The notes under the pieces: generated by a model
Seen by the model: the letters and a program-made list of their open reading frames with translations, nothing else
Database searches by the model: none
Told to the model about the DNA's origin: nothing
Origin: Promethearchaeota archaeon
GTDB lineage: Archaea > Asgardarchaeota > Lokiarchaeia > Sigynarchaeales > SOKP01
Assembly (NCBI GenBank): GCA_016839845.1
Contig: JAEOTL010000397.1
Coordinates: forward strand, 1-19,025
Direction of reading: 5' to 3'
Length of the DNA: 19,025 bases
Position numbers and translations under genes: made by a program
Shown: one piece after another, positions 1-9,292 of the stretch
Layout of the letters: every line of letters starts with the position of its first letter
Numbering within the stretch: the first letter of the stretch is position 1

Positions 1-3000
1 CTCCTTTATTCCCATGAAAATTTCAGCAGTATCTTTGCTCGTTTTATCTGTTGATTCCTTAAGAAGAGTTGCGATAAAAAAGAAATTTCGCTCTGAATCT
101 TTCATTAAATTATTTGCGACCTTTAAAACTTCCTTTGAATGAGGATTCCTTAAAGATTTTACATTTGAAAATTCGTATGTTATTTCATGGGGTAAGATAA
201 TTGACGTATTTAATATGTCATCTACCAAAGAACCACTTTCTCTAAATATATTTAACTGTCCTCTCCAGGCGGGTAAATCATTAGAATAATCTTTTTCAAA
301 TGTAATTATGAAATCCATCAAGCTTTTACGTAATATTATTGAAGCTTTTTTACCTAAGACTAAAGCAACCCGAATATGTTCCCCATCTGAGAGTAGCAAC
401 ATTTTGTCTCCATAAGTGATTTCATTCAACTCCTCTTGACAAACTAAGTCTTTCCCAAAGGAGCTAATAGCTGAAATGAAACCACTTATTAATTCTGGGT
501 CTATCTCTTCCGATCCAAATGATTTAAAGAAGATACAGGTACCTGTTGCCTTGTACAAGACTAGAACATGCTCTAAATTAATCGCATCATCGAATATGGT
601 TTTCACTTCCTTTAGAATGCGAGATTTCTCATGTTTTTTGGGAACTACCACCCCTCGATAAACTGCAAATGAACCAACTGCTAAACCAATGGCAATTCCG
701 ATAGTCACCAAGTAAGGTAATAAATCTCCCCAATCGAAAATTTGAGGAGGAATAACTTCGATATCTGATATATCTGAAAGTTCTCCAAGGTGATTATATT
801 CCTCGACTAACTGTATAGTAATATTCATAGTAATTGCAGTCCCTAGGACGGTAGTGCTGAATGAGACTTCACCAGAACTATTTGTGGCTAATGTTTGAAT
901 AATGTCGGGATTATCATTAAAAAATGGTGTAAATATCACATCGCTTCCACTTAGAGGATACCATACTGATCCATTGAGAAATTCCGCCTTAACAAGAAAT
1001 GTGAAAGATGCACCCGCATTTACTACTTTAACATAAGTAAAATTTAATCTCACTTGAAATTTCTCAATTATCGTCAAATTTAAAGGTAAAAATGAAGATT
1101 CATAATTACCCTTAGCGATGCTTATATTAATCAGGTAATTTCCGGGTAATAATGCTAGATTTGACGTTGAAATTACACCAATATGCGTTCCAAAAGAAAC
1201 ATTTTGGTAGTTAAAACTTAAAGTGTTTAGAAGAGTTCCGCTATCATTAGTATTTAAGTTTCTATAGAAAACACTATAGGAATCAGCGTCTCCTAAGATC
1301 ATAGCATCTGAATACTCTAAATCAGTCAAATTAAATTCTATATCAATATTGCTTCCCTGAAATATTGTATAATTGTTGTAAAAGCCCTCACGCGTTAAAA
1401 TGCCCCCAGGATCGGCAACCGAAATTAAACCTATCTGAGTGTAATTTCCCCTCAAATAAAATTGTAGATAAGCATAACTCCAATCAAAGTTCGGAAATTT
1501 CGAGACACCTAGTTCTAAAGTATAAGATCCTGAGATAACGTTGATGGTGCTTATATTCAATCTATAATTTCCAGGTCCTGGTAAATCAAACAGTTCAAAT
1601 CCAGGACTCCAAATCATTCCGGTACTGTTATCTCTAACAGATATGTCTCCATTACTTAAACCCGTGATAGGCACTATATTTGTGGTATCATTAAAATAAA
1701 AATCGATAGAGATATTAATTCTAGTACTTCGAGCAAAATCTGCATTCTCATTCCATACAATATTCTCTATCCTTGTTTCAATTACTGTTATTAAAGCTTG
1801 AATTGAAATTTCTTGAGATTGATTACCAAAAGCAGATATGCTAAAATTCAATGTATAAGGCATGCCAGTCACTACTACTTTTGATGTGTTTAATTCCAGA
1901 GTATAATTACCTGCCCCATCATTTACGAGATTCCATTCAAAATTTTGCAAACTTGTAGTATTTTGAAAAAGATCATAACTTGTTATTGGATTATTTGCAT
2001 TATCTGAATAATTAAAAGTATAGGATATACTGTTACCTCTAATCTCTTGGAATAGTGAAGGAGCATTTGAGGGTGTAATATGAGTGATAATCTGTCTTTC
2101 AAATGTTAGAGTTCTAGTCAAATTAATATAATTTGTTCGATTTGCTCGAATAATGATATCTACATTACCATAATTAGATCCAAATTGAGCATCAGCAGCA
2201 TCTATTGTTATAGTGTAAGTACCACCCAAATTGTTTAATATATTATCGACTCGATAATTAGTACCATCAATAGAATAGGTAATATCTGCGTCATCGATTC
2301 CGCTAGATAAAGTATGATCCATGTATTCTATCACTATGTCAAATACTTCATTTTCCACATAGGAGATTGGACTAATAGGGTCGTTAATAGTTAGGGTTGT
2401 ATTTCCTACTACTACTTCCAGTAAGATATCTTCTGCTGTGTAATAATGATCTTTAGTAATATTGATTTTTATGTTATATTTACCGTATGGGTTAAACATA
2501 GGATCACTACAATCTACTGTGATATTATAATATCCGCCACCAAAAGGATTAATTAAAACTGGGGTATATTCCTGATATGAGCTTGCAGAAACTTCCTTCA
2601 CATAAATTTTTGGTACTCCCCCATCAATTCCCTCATTCCTGCCAATGTCTTCGAAATAAGCGGTGATGTTAAACAATTCGTCTGAATTATAGTACCCTAT
2701 AGTAGGATCAGGGAATTTTGTGGTGCTTAAATCAGTTTCACCTTTAATATAAATAGGGAACGATCTTGTATGGTTGTGGTAATACGCCTTTTCAATTACA
2801 ACAGAGAGATTAAAGTGCCCATAGTTCCAAGTATCAAAATAATCAGCATCACAATCTATAGTAATATTATAATTACCGTCTCCATAATCAAAATTACTAG
2901 TTGGCGTGAATGGGGTAGAATTAACATACACATTTCTAATCGCACCGTTAACCCCGCTATCTTTAACTATATCATTTAAGAACAGAGAAACATTGAAAGT

Positions 3001-5028
3001 TTCAGTCGAATTAAATGAAGACTTTGGAATTGAGCTTAGTAAACTGGTTTCTCCTCTTATAGTTATTTGTTCTGTTTCACTCTGGTTATTATAAAAGGCT
3101 TTATTTACGTTAATTTCGATTAAATTAGGACCATAATCACTGAAATCGGGATCATCACAATAGATTGTAATTTGGTAATTTCCATTTCCAAGATCTGATA
3201 CAGTTGAATTTGGTGCTCCTCCATCAAGGCGATAGGTAATCGTTGCTCCAGGAATACCTGCATCTAAACCTGTATCATTAAAAAATAAATCTATAACAAA
3301 AGTATCACTAGCATCGAAAATTGTTGCTGGAAAACTTGATATTAAGCCAGTTTCACCTAAAATTGTTACTTCTTTCTCTAAAAATCCGGCTGCTGTGCTA
3401 TTACTCCAGTAAATATGAGTTCTAAAATTTCCATATTGAGTTACATTATTAGAGATATCCCAATCAGAAATAGAAATTTCCGAACCGGCAGTAAAGGATA
3501 TAACTTTTATTGAATAATTTAATTCATTATTAATAGCAGCGGGAGAATAAACGCTCAGATTAATAGATCCATCACTTATTTCAGTTGAGAAAGTTGCATT
3601 AAAATGGAGGATATCTGTATAATTAAAAACAGTTGTAGGAGTGCTATCGATATATGTATCAACGGAAGAGAGTAAATTTGCAGAATTTGCAGTCAAGTAC
3701 CAATATATCCCATTTCCTGCATTTGGAATTTCAATATCCCTATATCCATTCCCTAATAATCGTTTATTAAGAGATGAAGTTCGTTCATCACTACTATTAA
3801 ACACTTTGATACTTGCGTCAATCCAAGTTTCTGGAATTGTATAATTGATTTTATAATTAGAGAATGATGCATTGAAAAAATTCAATCCTGCCGACCTTGT
3901 GACATTCCAGTTAACAAGCTGTCCACTTCCAGCAATATCAAATTCAGAAGTTGCTCTTAAATCGGATTTTGTGAAGTTAATTAGAACTTGCGAGATGTTG
4001 CACATAACATCCCACCATTCAGCAGAGACTATATAATTTAATCTTCCTGTAATACTATTATTCACATCAGTAGATTGCCAAAATCCCGAATTTACACCAT
4101 TTCCAAAACCAGTAGCAACAATATTATTTATTTTTAAGCCAACTTCTTCAGGACTGGGTGTATTATTCAGTGGCATTAAATCCACGATAAGCGCAGCGTC
4201 AACATCAATACCTCCAACTGTTACGAGATTCTCAGCATTATCTAATACGATAGATTCATCTTGATTATCACCTAAAGCAGTATCGAATGTTCCATTAAGC
4301 GCAATATTAGTACTAGGTGGCCCAGTTTTTTCTAAATTAAGAAAAAACGTATCCATATAAGTGTTTGAAGCATCGAGAAGAGAATGAATTCCTGTCATTT
4401 TATGCCAATAAAAAGTTGTACTGGTGATTTCAGATCCAGAAACGATAGTCGCAATTGACGTATCTGGACGAATATTCCCCGAATCATTAGTTGCATTATA
4501 CAAATAAACATTTAAGCTCGTTGCATCAGGGGCGTTTGTTTCACGTATATGAAGAGAAACATTTTCTAAATAACCACTTCCTGGTACTTCAAATGAAAGA
4601 TAATGATAGTTAACGGGATTTATTACCTCAACACCTACATCATCTTCAACTATTAATGTCTTATTCGGTGCATTAATATTTTCAATTTGGAATTGGGTAA
4701 AGCTTGAATTAAATGTCGTATCAGTTGGGCTGATTACAGAAAATTTATTATCATTTAAATCAGAAGCATTTAGAATCGTATTGAATGAATTATTTAAATA
4801 GGATTGATGTAATGTTATATTCACATTTTCACCAATATTACTATAATTAGGAGCATATCCTGCTAAATTAAGGTTACCTGGCTCTTGGTGATAAGTCTCA
4901 GGATTCGAAAAACTTGATAATGATTTAGTGTTCCAAAATAAGCTGTTAAAGTTAAAGAAACTTATAGCTATCGTTATTATGAAAAGAATTAAAATCCGTT
5001 TATTATTACTTTGATTAAAATTAGACAT
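1..5028 (-). CDS. Giant exported single-pass membrane protein: Ig-like repeats outside, longin/roadblock-like domain inside (C-terminus off window)
   Basis: I translated the minus strand from the ATG at 5028. It stays open for 1676 codons to base 1, so the stop lies outside the window; an in-frame TGA two codons before the ATG fixes the start. Residues 11-30 are a hydrophobic signal or anchor. Residues 31-1430 are beta-rich, Asn/Ser/Thr-rich and full of N-x-S/T sequons, as in archaeal S-layer-like surface proteins; residues 552-972 hold four related repeats. A single membrane helix spans about 1436-1457, followed by basic residues (RGVVVPKKHEK). The visible cytosolic part (1458-1676) starts with a helix. 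It then has a strand-helix-strand pattern (HVLVLYKATGTCIFFKSF, DPELISGFISAISSFGK, then KMLLLSDG and IRVALVLGKKASIILRK) that fits a longin/roadblock-like fold. The architecture suggests a surface adhesin or sensor linked to a cytosolic protein-binding domain. The coding call is firm, the fold assignments are inference, and the function is unknown. Confidence 0.88.
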   Translation of the reverse strand, partial: MSNFNQSNNKRILILFIITIAISFFNFNSLFWNTKSLSSFSNPETYHQEPGNLNLAGYAPNYSNIGENVNITLHQSYLNNSFNTILNASDLNDNKFSVISPTDTTFNSSFTQFQIENINAPNKTLIVEDDVGVEVINPVNYHYLSFEVPGSGYLENVSLHIRETNAPDATSLNVYLYNATNDSGNIRPDTSIATIVSGSEITSTTFYWHKMTGIHSLLDASNTYMDTFFLNLEKTGPPSTNIALNGTFDTALGDNQDESIVLDNAENLVTVGGIDVDAALIVDLMPLNNTPSPEEVGLKINNIVATGFGNGVNSGFWQSTDVNNSITGRLNYIVSAEWWDVMCNISQVLINFTKSDLRATSEFDIAGSGQLVNWNVTRSAGLNFFNASFSNYKINYTIPETWIDASIKVFNSSDERTSSLNKRLLGNGYRDIEIPNAGNGIYWYLTANSANLLSSVDTYIDSTPTTVFNYTDILHFNATFSTEISDGSINLSVYSPAAINNELNYSIKVISFTAGSEISISDWDISNNVTQYGNFRTHIYWSNSTAAGFLEKEVTILGETGLISSFPATIFDASDTFVIDLFFNDTGLDAGIPGATITYRLDGGAPNSTVSDLGNGNYQITIYCDDPDFSDYGPNLIEINVNKAFYNNQSETEQITIRGETSLLSSIPKSSFNSTETFNVSLFLNDIVKDSGVNGAIRNVYVNSTPFTPTSNFDYGDGNYNITIDCDADYFDTWNYGHFNLSVVIEKAYYHNHTRSFPIYIKGETDLSTTKFPDPTIGYYNSDELFNITAYFEDIGRNEGIDGGVPKIYVKEVSASSYQEYTPVLINPFGGGYYNITVDCSDPMFNPYGKYNIKINITKDHYYTAEDILLEVVVGNTTLTINDPISPISYVENEVFDIVIEYMDHTLSSGIDDADITYSIDGTNYRVDNILNNLGGTYTITIDAADAQFGSNYGNVDIIIRANRTNYINLTRTLTFERQIITHITPSNAPSLFQEIRGNSISYTFNYSDNANNPITSYDLFQNTTSLQNFEWNLVNDGAGNYTLELNTSKVVVTGMPYTLNFSISAFGNQSQEISIQALITVIETRIENIVWNENADFARSTRINISIDFYFNDTTNIVPITGLSNGDISVRDNSTGMIWSPGFELFDLPGPGNYRLNISTINVISGSYTLELGVSKFPNFDWSYAYLQFYLRGNYTQIGLISVADPGGILTREGFYNNYTIFQGSNIDIEFNLTDLEYSDAMILGDADSYSVFYRNLNTNDSGTLLNTLSFNYQNVSFGTHIGVISTSNLALLPGNYLINISIAKGNYESSFLPLNLTIIEKFQVRLNFTYVKVVNAGASFTFLVKAEFLNGSVWYPLSGSDVIFTPFFNDNPDIIQTLATNSSGEVSFSTTVLGTAITMNITIQLVEEYNHLGELSDISDIEVIPPQIFDWGDLLPYLVTIGIAIGLAVGSFAVYRGVVVPKKHEKSRILKEVKTIFDDAINLEHVLVLYKATGTCIFFKSFGSEEIDPELISGFISAISSFGKDLVCQEELNEITYGDKMLLLSDGEHIRVALVLGKKASIILRKSLMDFIITFEKDYSNDLPAWRGQLNIFRESGSLVDDILNTSIILPHEITYEFSNVKSLRNPHSKEVLKVANNLMKDSERNFFFIATLLKESTDKTSKDTAEIFMGIKE
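2110..3375 (-). repeat. Four tandem Ig-like/beta-sandwich repeats of about 105 residues
   Basis: These lie inside the giant surface protein, roughly residues 552-972. Each unit starts near a G-E-T signature (ILGETGL, IRGETSL, IKGETDL, then the weaker VVGNTTL). Each then has a fall in hydropathy with F-x-N/D-D, a GI-x-GA/DA motif, a D-G-N-G-Y-x-I-T-I strand, a C-D-D/S-D-P-x-F-x-x-Y-G motif (Cys replaced by Ala in the fourth unit) and a closing I-x-I-x-K-x-x-Y strand. Approximate unit borders on DNA are 3375-3069, 3068-2752, 2751-2425 and 2424-2110. The units are divergent at the DNA level, so this is an old protein-level duplication rather than a recent DNA repeat. Confidence 0.7.
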
Positions 5029-5048
5029 ATGTCAGCAACTTTTCTCCT

Positions 5049-5079
5049 ATTATATTAACATTTTTATAATTCTATTAGA
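5049..5079 (-). promoter_or_regulatory. Putative TATA-box region for the giant surface protein
   Basis: Read on the minus strand there are two AT-rich TATA-like elements, ATTATAAAAA at 5070-5061 and TTAATATAAT at about 5058-5049. The second sits about 25 bases before the ATG and would give an almost leaderless mRNA. The first would leave a leader of about 12 bases. A GGAGAAAAG stretch also lies in this region, but it is too far from the ATG for a normal ribosome binding site. This is motif reading only. Confidence 0.3.
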
Positions 5080-5267
5080 AATTAATACTAATAATTTTGT
5101 AGGTAAAATTTTTAAAATTTATTTGATAAAATGTAAGGATTATATCACGATTAATTGCTTTAAATGTATCTAAAATGCAAGCAATTACACATCGAGTAAC
5201 AAAATTAAAAAATAATACAAAGATAGTTAGGAATTATATTTTTGAGTAAAAAAGTATTGTTAAACTC

Positions 5268-5954
5268 TTATTCTTTTTTTAAGATTATTCTGGCGTCAAC
5301 ACAAATTAAGCCATTATCATAAATGAAAACAGGATTCAGATCCATTTCATTTATTTCTTCATATTTTACAGCAAGGTCTGATATTTTTAATAAAACATCA
5401 ATTATTGCATTAATATCAGCTTTTGGCTTACCTCGATAACCGTCCAAAATCGGGAACCCTTTAATTTCGTGGATCATTTCTTTTGCATCATATTCTGTTA
5501 TTGGAGCAATCCGGAAACTAACATCCTCTAAAAGTTCTACTAAGATACCACCTATACCAAACATTAAAGCTGGTCCAAATTGCGGATCTGTAGTCATACC
5601 TATTATTAATTCAGTAATCGGTTCAGCTGCCATATTTTGAACTGAGATTTTTTTCTCAGCTTGTGAAGGAATGCTAAATAAGTCGTCAAAAGCCGTTTCT
5701 ACTTCTTCTTTAGTTTTAAGATTTAATTTTACGGCTCCTGTATCAGATTTATGAACTATGTCTTCTGCCATGAGTTTTAAAACAACTGGGTAACCAATTT
5801 CTTCCGCAGCAGACACTGTCTCTTCCTTCGAAGTAGCTAATTTTTGACTGGGTACTTGAATTCCAATTTCTTGTAGGAGTTCTTTAGATTCAAATTCGGT
5901 TAAAACCGTTTGATTTAATTCAATCTTATTTTTTAAAACTTCAGCTATATTCAT
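5268..5954 (-). CDS. ADP-forming acyl-CoA (acetate-CoA ligase) synthetase, beta/ATP-grasp subunit
   Basis: This 228-residue protein has the length and sequence of the separate ATP-grasp beta subunit of archaeal ADP-forming acetyl/acyl-CoA synthetases. These enzymes turn acyl-CoA + ADP + Pi into acid + CoA + ATP, the energy-saving step at the end of amino-acid or fatty-acid fermentation. Visible marks are the ATP-grasp strand YPVVLKL (55-61), the loop DIVHKSDTGAVKL (65-77) with His68 at the place of the family's phosphohistidine, the glycine-rich GPALMFGIGGILVELLEDV (127-145) and the C-terminal EMDLNPVFIY (203-212). No CoA-binding alpha subunit is encoded next to it: the flanking genes are the surface protein and the Ca2+ ATPase. 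The partner must therefore be elsewhere or the protein acts differently. The first ATG was taken as the start; only a weak GAG element precedes it. Substrate is unknown. Confidence 0.88.
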   Translation of the reverse strand: MNIAEVLKNKIELNQTVLTEFESKELLQEIGIQVPSQKLATSKEETVSAAEEIGYPVVLKLMAEDIVHKSDTGAVKLNLKTKEEVETAFDDLFSIPSQAEKKISVQNMAAEPITELIIGMTTDPQFGPALMFGIGGILVELLEDVSFRIAPITEYDAKEMIHEIKGFPILDGYRGKPKADINAIIDVLLKISDLAVKYEEINEMDLNPVFIYDNGLICVDARIILKKE

Positions 5955-6080
5955 TACTCTATTCCCGTTTAAGGTTATTAAACTATTCAGTTCTAATTGT
6001 ATAGTTAAATTATAAAAAAAATATAAAATTAATTAAAAAGTATTAAAATTGAGAATCCACTAATCATAATTTACAATTTT

Positions 6081-6096
6081 AAAAAAATAAAAAATT
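6081..6096 (-). terminator. T-rich terminator after the Ca2+ ATPase gene
   Basis: On the minus strand a T6-A-T7 tract begins about 8 bases after the ATPase stop codon. Archaeal transcription commonly ends on such U-runs. It separates the ATPase from the ATP-grasp gene 150 bases downstream. Confidence 0.45.
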
Positions 6097-6103
6097 AATG
6101 GGA

Positions 6104-8947
6104 TTAAGATTTTCTAATTTTGCTAAACGTAAATCCTCTCTTTTTGCGGATCCGGTATTTTCTTAATTCATCAACGACAGAAACACTAAAAGCTGCGCAA
6201 ATAAGAGTTATCCAGTAATATGGGTGGAATAATGGTACAACGTGAAATGCTAGTCCCATTGGTGTAAATAGTATAAGCAACTGTAATCCTAAAGAAAGGC
6301 CTGTGGCCCAGAATAAATGCTTATTTGGAAACAGGTAAAAAGGTTTTATATTAGAAGTACACGTATAGACAAATAACAATTCACAAACGACTAGGTTTGT
6401 AAAAATAATCGTTTGCGCCAATGAAATCGCGTATAAATTGGCATCCGAACCTGCTGTTATAAAGTCAGTAGTTAATCTAGGATCAATTCCTGCCTGAGCC
6501 CATGCGGGAAGTAATACTCCCCAAAGTAGGAGATAGAGTGTTATATCTGTAATTGAAGTATAAATTCCAAGAAGAAGAACTGGTCCTTTAATCTCAGGTA
6601 ATAACGTAAACCCCTTTCTTGGTGTTTCTTTCATAACATCGGGATCAGTCGGTGTTAAGCCTAGAACCATAGCTGGTATCCCATCGGTTGCAATATTTAA
6701 CCAAAGAATTTGAATCGGCTGAACAGGGATAGCTAGAAATACAAGTGGAAATAGCTTCATTACAATATAAGCTACTAAGATCAAAAATATCTCATCAAAG
6801 TTAGTACTTAACATGTATCGGAAGAATCCTTTAGTCGTTTCGAATATCCCACGCCCTTCTTCTATAGCATTAACAATTGTTGCGTAATTATCATCGATTA
6901 ATATCATTTCTGAGGCTTCCTGCGTTACTTCGGTTCCCTTGAGCCCCATTGCAACACCTACATGAGCACCTTTGACAGCTGGAGCATCGTTTACTCCATC
7001 TCCAGTCATTGAAACTATTAAATCTAATTCCTTCAATCTGCGTAAAATTCTTAATTTGTGTTCTGAAGTAACTCTCGCAAAGACATCTACCGTTTTAACT
7101 TTTTCCCTTAGTTCATCATCACTAATTTCTTCTAATTCTACTCCCGTAATTGCTTCATTGGATTTAGTTAAACCTATTTCATGCGCGATCGCAATTGCTG
7201 TTATTTTATGATCTCCGGTAATCATGATTGTTCTTATTCCTGCCATTCTAGCCTCTTCGATAGCATCTTTCACTTCGTCTCTAGCGGGATCAATAATTCC
7301 TGCTAAACCAAGATAGATATAATCTTTTTCCATTTCTTCTTCTTTATACCCTTCATTCAAAGGTTTATAAGCAATTCCTAATACTCTTAAAGCGTTTTTC
7401 GCAAATTCCTCATTTTTTCCAAGAATTTTCTCTCTTACTTCTGCAATTGGTTTTATTTGATCACCATCTACTCCATGACTCGCGTTATTTAGGAGAATAT
7501 CAGGGGCGCCTTTTATTAAAGAATATAATTTATTATCTATTTTTATAACAACTGACATCATTTTTCTATCTGAGTTAAAAGGAATCTCATCAATTTTTTC
7601 AGCTCTTGTATCTAGTTGCATTTTCATCGCTAAGACTTTTAATGAAATTTCAGTTGGATCTCCAACTACATCTGTATCATTAGTTCCATCATTTCGGAGA
7701 GAAACATTTGAATTGTTACAAAACATACAAACCTCCAGATATTTTCGTAAATTATCAGTAATTTGCACTTGTTCCCCATTTTCCCCCACTATTTTTCCTT
7801 CAAGTGCATAACCCACACCTTCTACAATATATTCTATGCCACCAATATACACTTTTACAACAGTCATCTCGTTCTTTGTTAAAGTTCCTGTTTTATCTGA
7901 ACAAATGACATTCACCCTTCCTAATGTCTCAACAGCAGTAAGTTTACGAACCAATGCATTTCGATCTGCCATTTTACGCATTCCAATAGACATAACAACA
8001 GTAATCACAACGATTAAGCCTTCAGGAACAGCAGATACAGCCAAACTAATAGATATCTCAAAAGCCTCTATAAGCTCATCTAAATTAAACTCTGTAACTA
8101 ATAAAATTATTAGCTCAGTTACAAAAACACCAGCACATATTATTAATATTAGCACTCCAAGGAGCTTCCCAAATCTGTTAACCTCTTTTTGAAATGGGCT
8201 TGGTTCAATCTCTTCCTCTTGTAGGCTTTCGGCTATTTTGCCAATCTCAGTGTGCATACCGGTCCCTATTACAATCCCCTCCCCATTTCCGCGAGTAATT
8301 ATTGTATTCATATATCCGAGATTTGTCCTATCTGCGAGGATCATCTTCTCATCAACAGGATTCAATTGTTTTCTTACTGGTTGGGATTCACCTGTTAATA
8401 TAGCTTCATCAACATTAAGTGAAAATTCCTTAAAAAGTCTTACATCGGCAGGAAATTTATCTCCTTCTCCAAAAAGGATTATATCACCTGGAACAACATC
8501 TTCTACAGCTATTTCTATGACCCTACCATCTCTTCGAACTTTTGCAAAATGCGGAGCAAGTTTTTTTAGGCTCTCGAGTGATTTTTCTGCCTGATATTCT
8601 TGATAAAACCCTAGTACTGCGTTTACTATTAAAATTGCTGCTATTACAATGGCATCAGTATATTCAGAGGCCCACGCTCCTCCTGACTCCGTAGATTCAT
8701 ATATCCCTATTATAACGGAAATAGCAATTGCAAACATTAGAAGATATATAAGGAAATCTTTAAACTGCCCAATGAAAATTTGCATTGCGGTCTTTCCTTT
8801 TTCTTTAATTAATTCGTTCCTACCAAACTTTGCGAGCCTATTTTGAACCTCTATTCCAGTAAGGCCGTTTTCAACTGAAGTTTCAAACGAATCGGCAACA
8901 TCATTAAAATCGACAGCATGAGATTGAATGGTTTCCATTTTAATCAC
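6104..8947 (-). CDS. Ca2+-transporting P-type ATPase, SERCA-like (P2A)
   Basis: This 947-residue cation pump couples ATP hydrolysis to Ca2+ export. All P-type landmarks are present: N-terminal cation-ATPase domain (about 8-80), TGES dephosphorylation loop (185-188), DKTGT with phosphorylated Asp351, KGAPD nucleotide site (479-483), DPARDEV (553-559), TGDH (577-580) and TGDGVNDAP (648-656). About ten membrane helices are spread as in the family. By eye the Ca2+ ligands of SERCA are all present: Glu309 in M4 (AVPEGL), Asn716 and Glu719 in M5 (STNFDE), Asn751/Thr754/Asp755 in M6 (LNIATDG) and Glu856 in M8. This argues for Ca2+ rather than Na+/K+ or Mg2+, and for two binding sites. The frame can start at GTG 8947 or at ATG 8938 (residue 4). 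AAGTGATT just before the ATG resembles an archaeal ribosome binding site, so the ATG is preferred. The length is typical and the gene looks intact. Confidence 0.95.
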   Translation of the reverse strand: MIKMETIQSHAVDFNDVADSFETSVENGLTGIEVQNRLAKFGRNELIKEKGKTAMQIFIGQFKDFLIYLLMFAIAISVIIGIYESTESGGAWASEYTDAIVIAAILIVNAVLGFYQEYQAEKSLESLKKLAPHFAKVRRDGRVIEIAVEDVVPGDIILFGEGDKFPADVRLFKEFSLNVDEAILTGESQPVRKQLNPVDEKMILADRTNLGYMNTIITRGNGEGIVIGTGMHTEIGKIAESLQEEEIEPSPFQKEVNRFGKLLGVLILIICAGVFVTELIILLVTEFNLDELIEAFEISISLAVSAVPEGLIVVITVVMSIGMRKMADRNALVRKLTAVETLGRVNVICSDKTGTLTKNEMTVVKVYIGGIEYIVEGVGYALEGKIVGENGEQVQITDNLRKYLEVCMFCNNSNVSLRNDGTNDTDVVGDPTEISLKVLAMKMQLDTRAEKIDEIPFNSDRKMMSVVIKIDNKLYSLIKGAPDILLNNASHGVDGDQIKPIAEVREKILGKNEEFAKNALRVLGIAYKPLNEGYKEEEMEKDYIYLGLAGIIDPARDEVKDAIEEARMAGIRTIMITGDHKITAIAIAHEIGLTKSNEAITGVELEEISDDELREKVKTVDVFARVTSEHKLRILRRLKELDLIVSMTGDGVNDAPAVKGAHVGVAMGLKGTEVTQEASEMILIDDNYATIVNAIEEGRGIFETTKGFFRYMLSTNFDEIFLILVAYIVMKLFPLVFLAIPVQPIQILWLNIATDGIPAMVLGLTPTDPDVMKETPRKGFTLLPEIKGPVLLLGIYTSITDITLYLLLWGVLLPAWAQAGIDPRLTTDFITAGSDANLYAISLAQTIIFTNLVVCELLFVYTCTSNIKPFYLFPNKHLFWATGLSLGLQLLILFTPMGLAFHVVPLFHPYYWITLICAAFSVSVVDELRKYRIRKKRGFTFSKIRKS

Positions 8948-8990
8948 TTAACCTAAGTCTTTTTTTCAATTTTTAAAAAGTATAAAAATC

Positions 8991-9000
8991 GATATATAAA
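8991..9000 (-). promoter_or_regulatory. Putative TATA box for the Ca2+ ATPase
   Basis: On the minus strand TTTATATATC lies about 44 bases before GTG 8947. A start site about 25 bases downstream would give a leader of roughly 20-30 bases that includes the AGGT and AAGTGATT elements ahead of the start codon. This is motif evidence only. Confidence 0.35.
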
Positions 9001-9216
9001 ATCATAATTTGATTCAATTAATTTAAATTCTCTTAAAGGTTTTCGTATAGGAAACACTTAAATAGAATCATAAGAGTTTTTCGGACCTTTTTAGAATAAT
9101 TTTTTGTAAATTTGTAAAAATAGTGATGATTAGAAATCTTTCACAATAAATAAAATATAGCCTAATTCTTTGACAATTTGTTAAATCCAAATTACCTTAA
9201 AAATAAAAATGCTAAA

Positions 9217-9227
9217 TTTATAAATAT
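9217..9227 (+). promoter_or_regulatory. Putative TATA box for the three-gene membrane cluster
   Basis: TTTATAAATA is a near-consensus archaeal TATA box, about 70 bases before the ATG at 9293. Transcription would start near 9250. The first gene has no clear ribosome binding site, whereas the second and third do. Confidence 0.4.
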
Positions 9228-9292
9228 AATAATTCTAATAATAGTTAATTTATCAATAAAACTAGCTTTTTAATTAACACAGATCGATAATT

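Larger units (their letters stand above)
8948..9292. other. Divergent intergenic region of 345 bases
   Basis: This is a very AT-rich spacer between the minus-strand ATPase and the plus-strand membrane cluster. It should hold both promoters, and TATA-like elements are seen near each end. I see no tRNA-like cloverleaf, long hairpin, repeat or credible small ORF in it. Confidence 0.6.

Noticed and set aside
2770..3844. Short plus-strand open frames opposite the giant surface protein
   Set aside because: They are antisense to a continuous 1676-codon frame with clear protein character, lack ribosome binding sites and have low-complexity translations.
6972..8846. Plus-strand open frames of 65-118 codons opposite the Ca2+ ATPase
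   Set aside because: They lie opposite the conserved ATPase domains and arise from its codon usage. There are no start signals.
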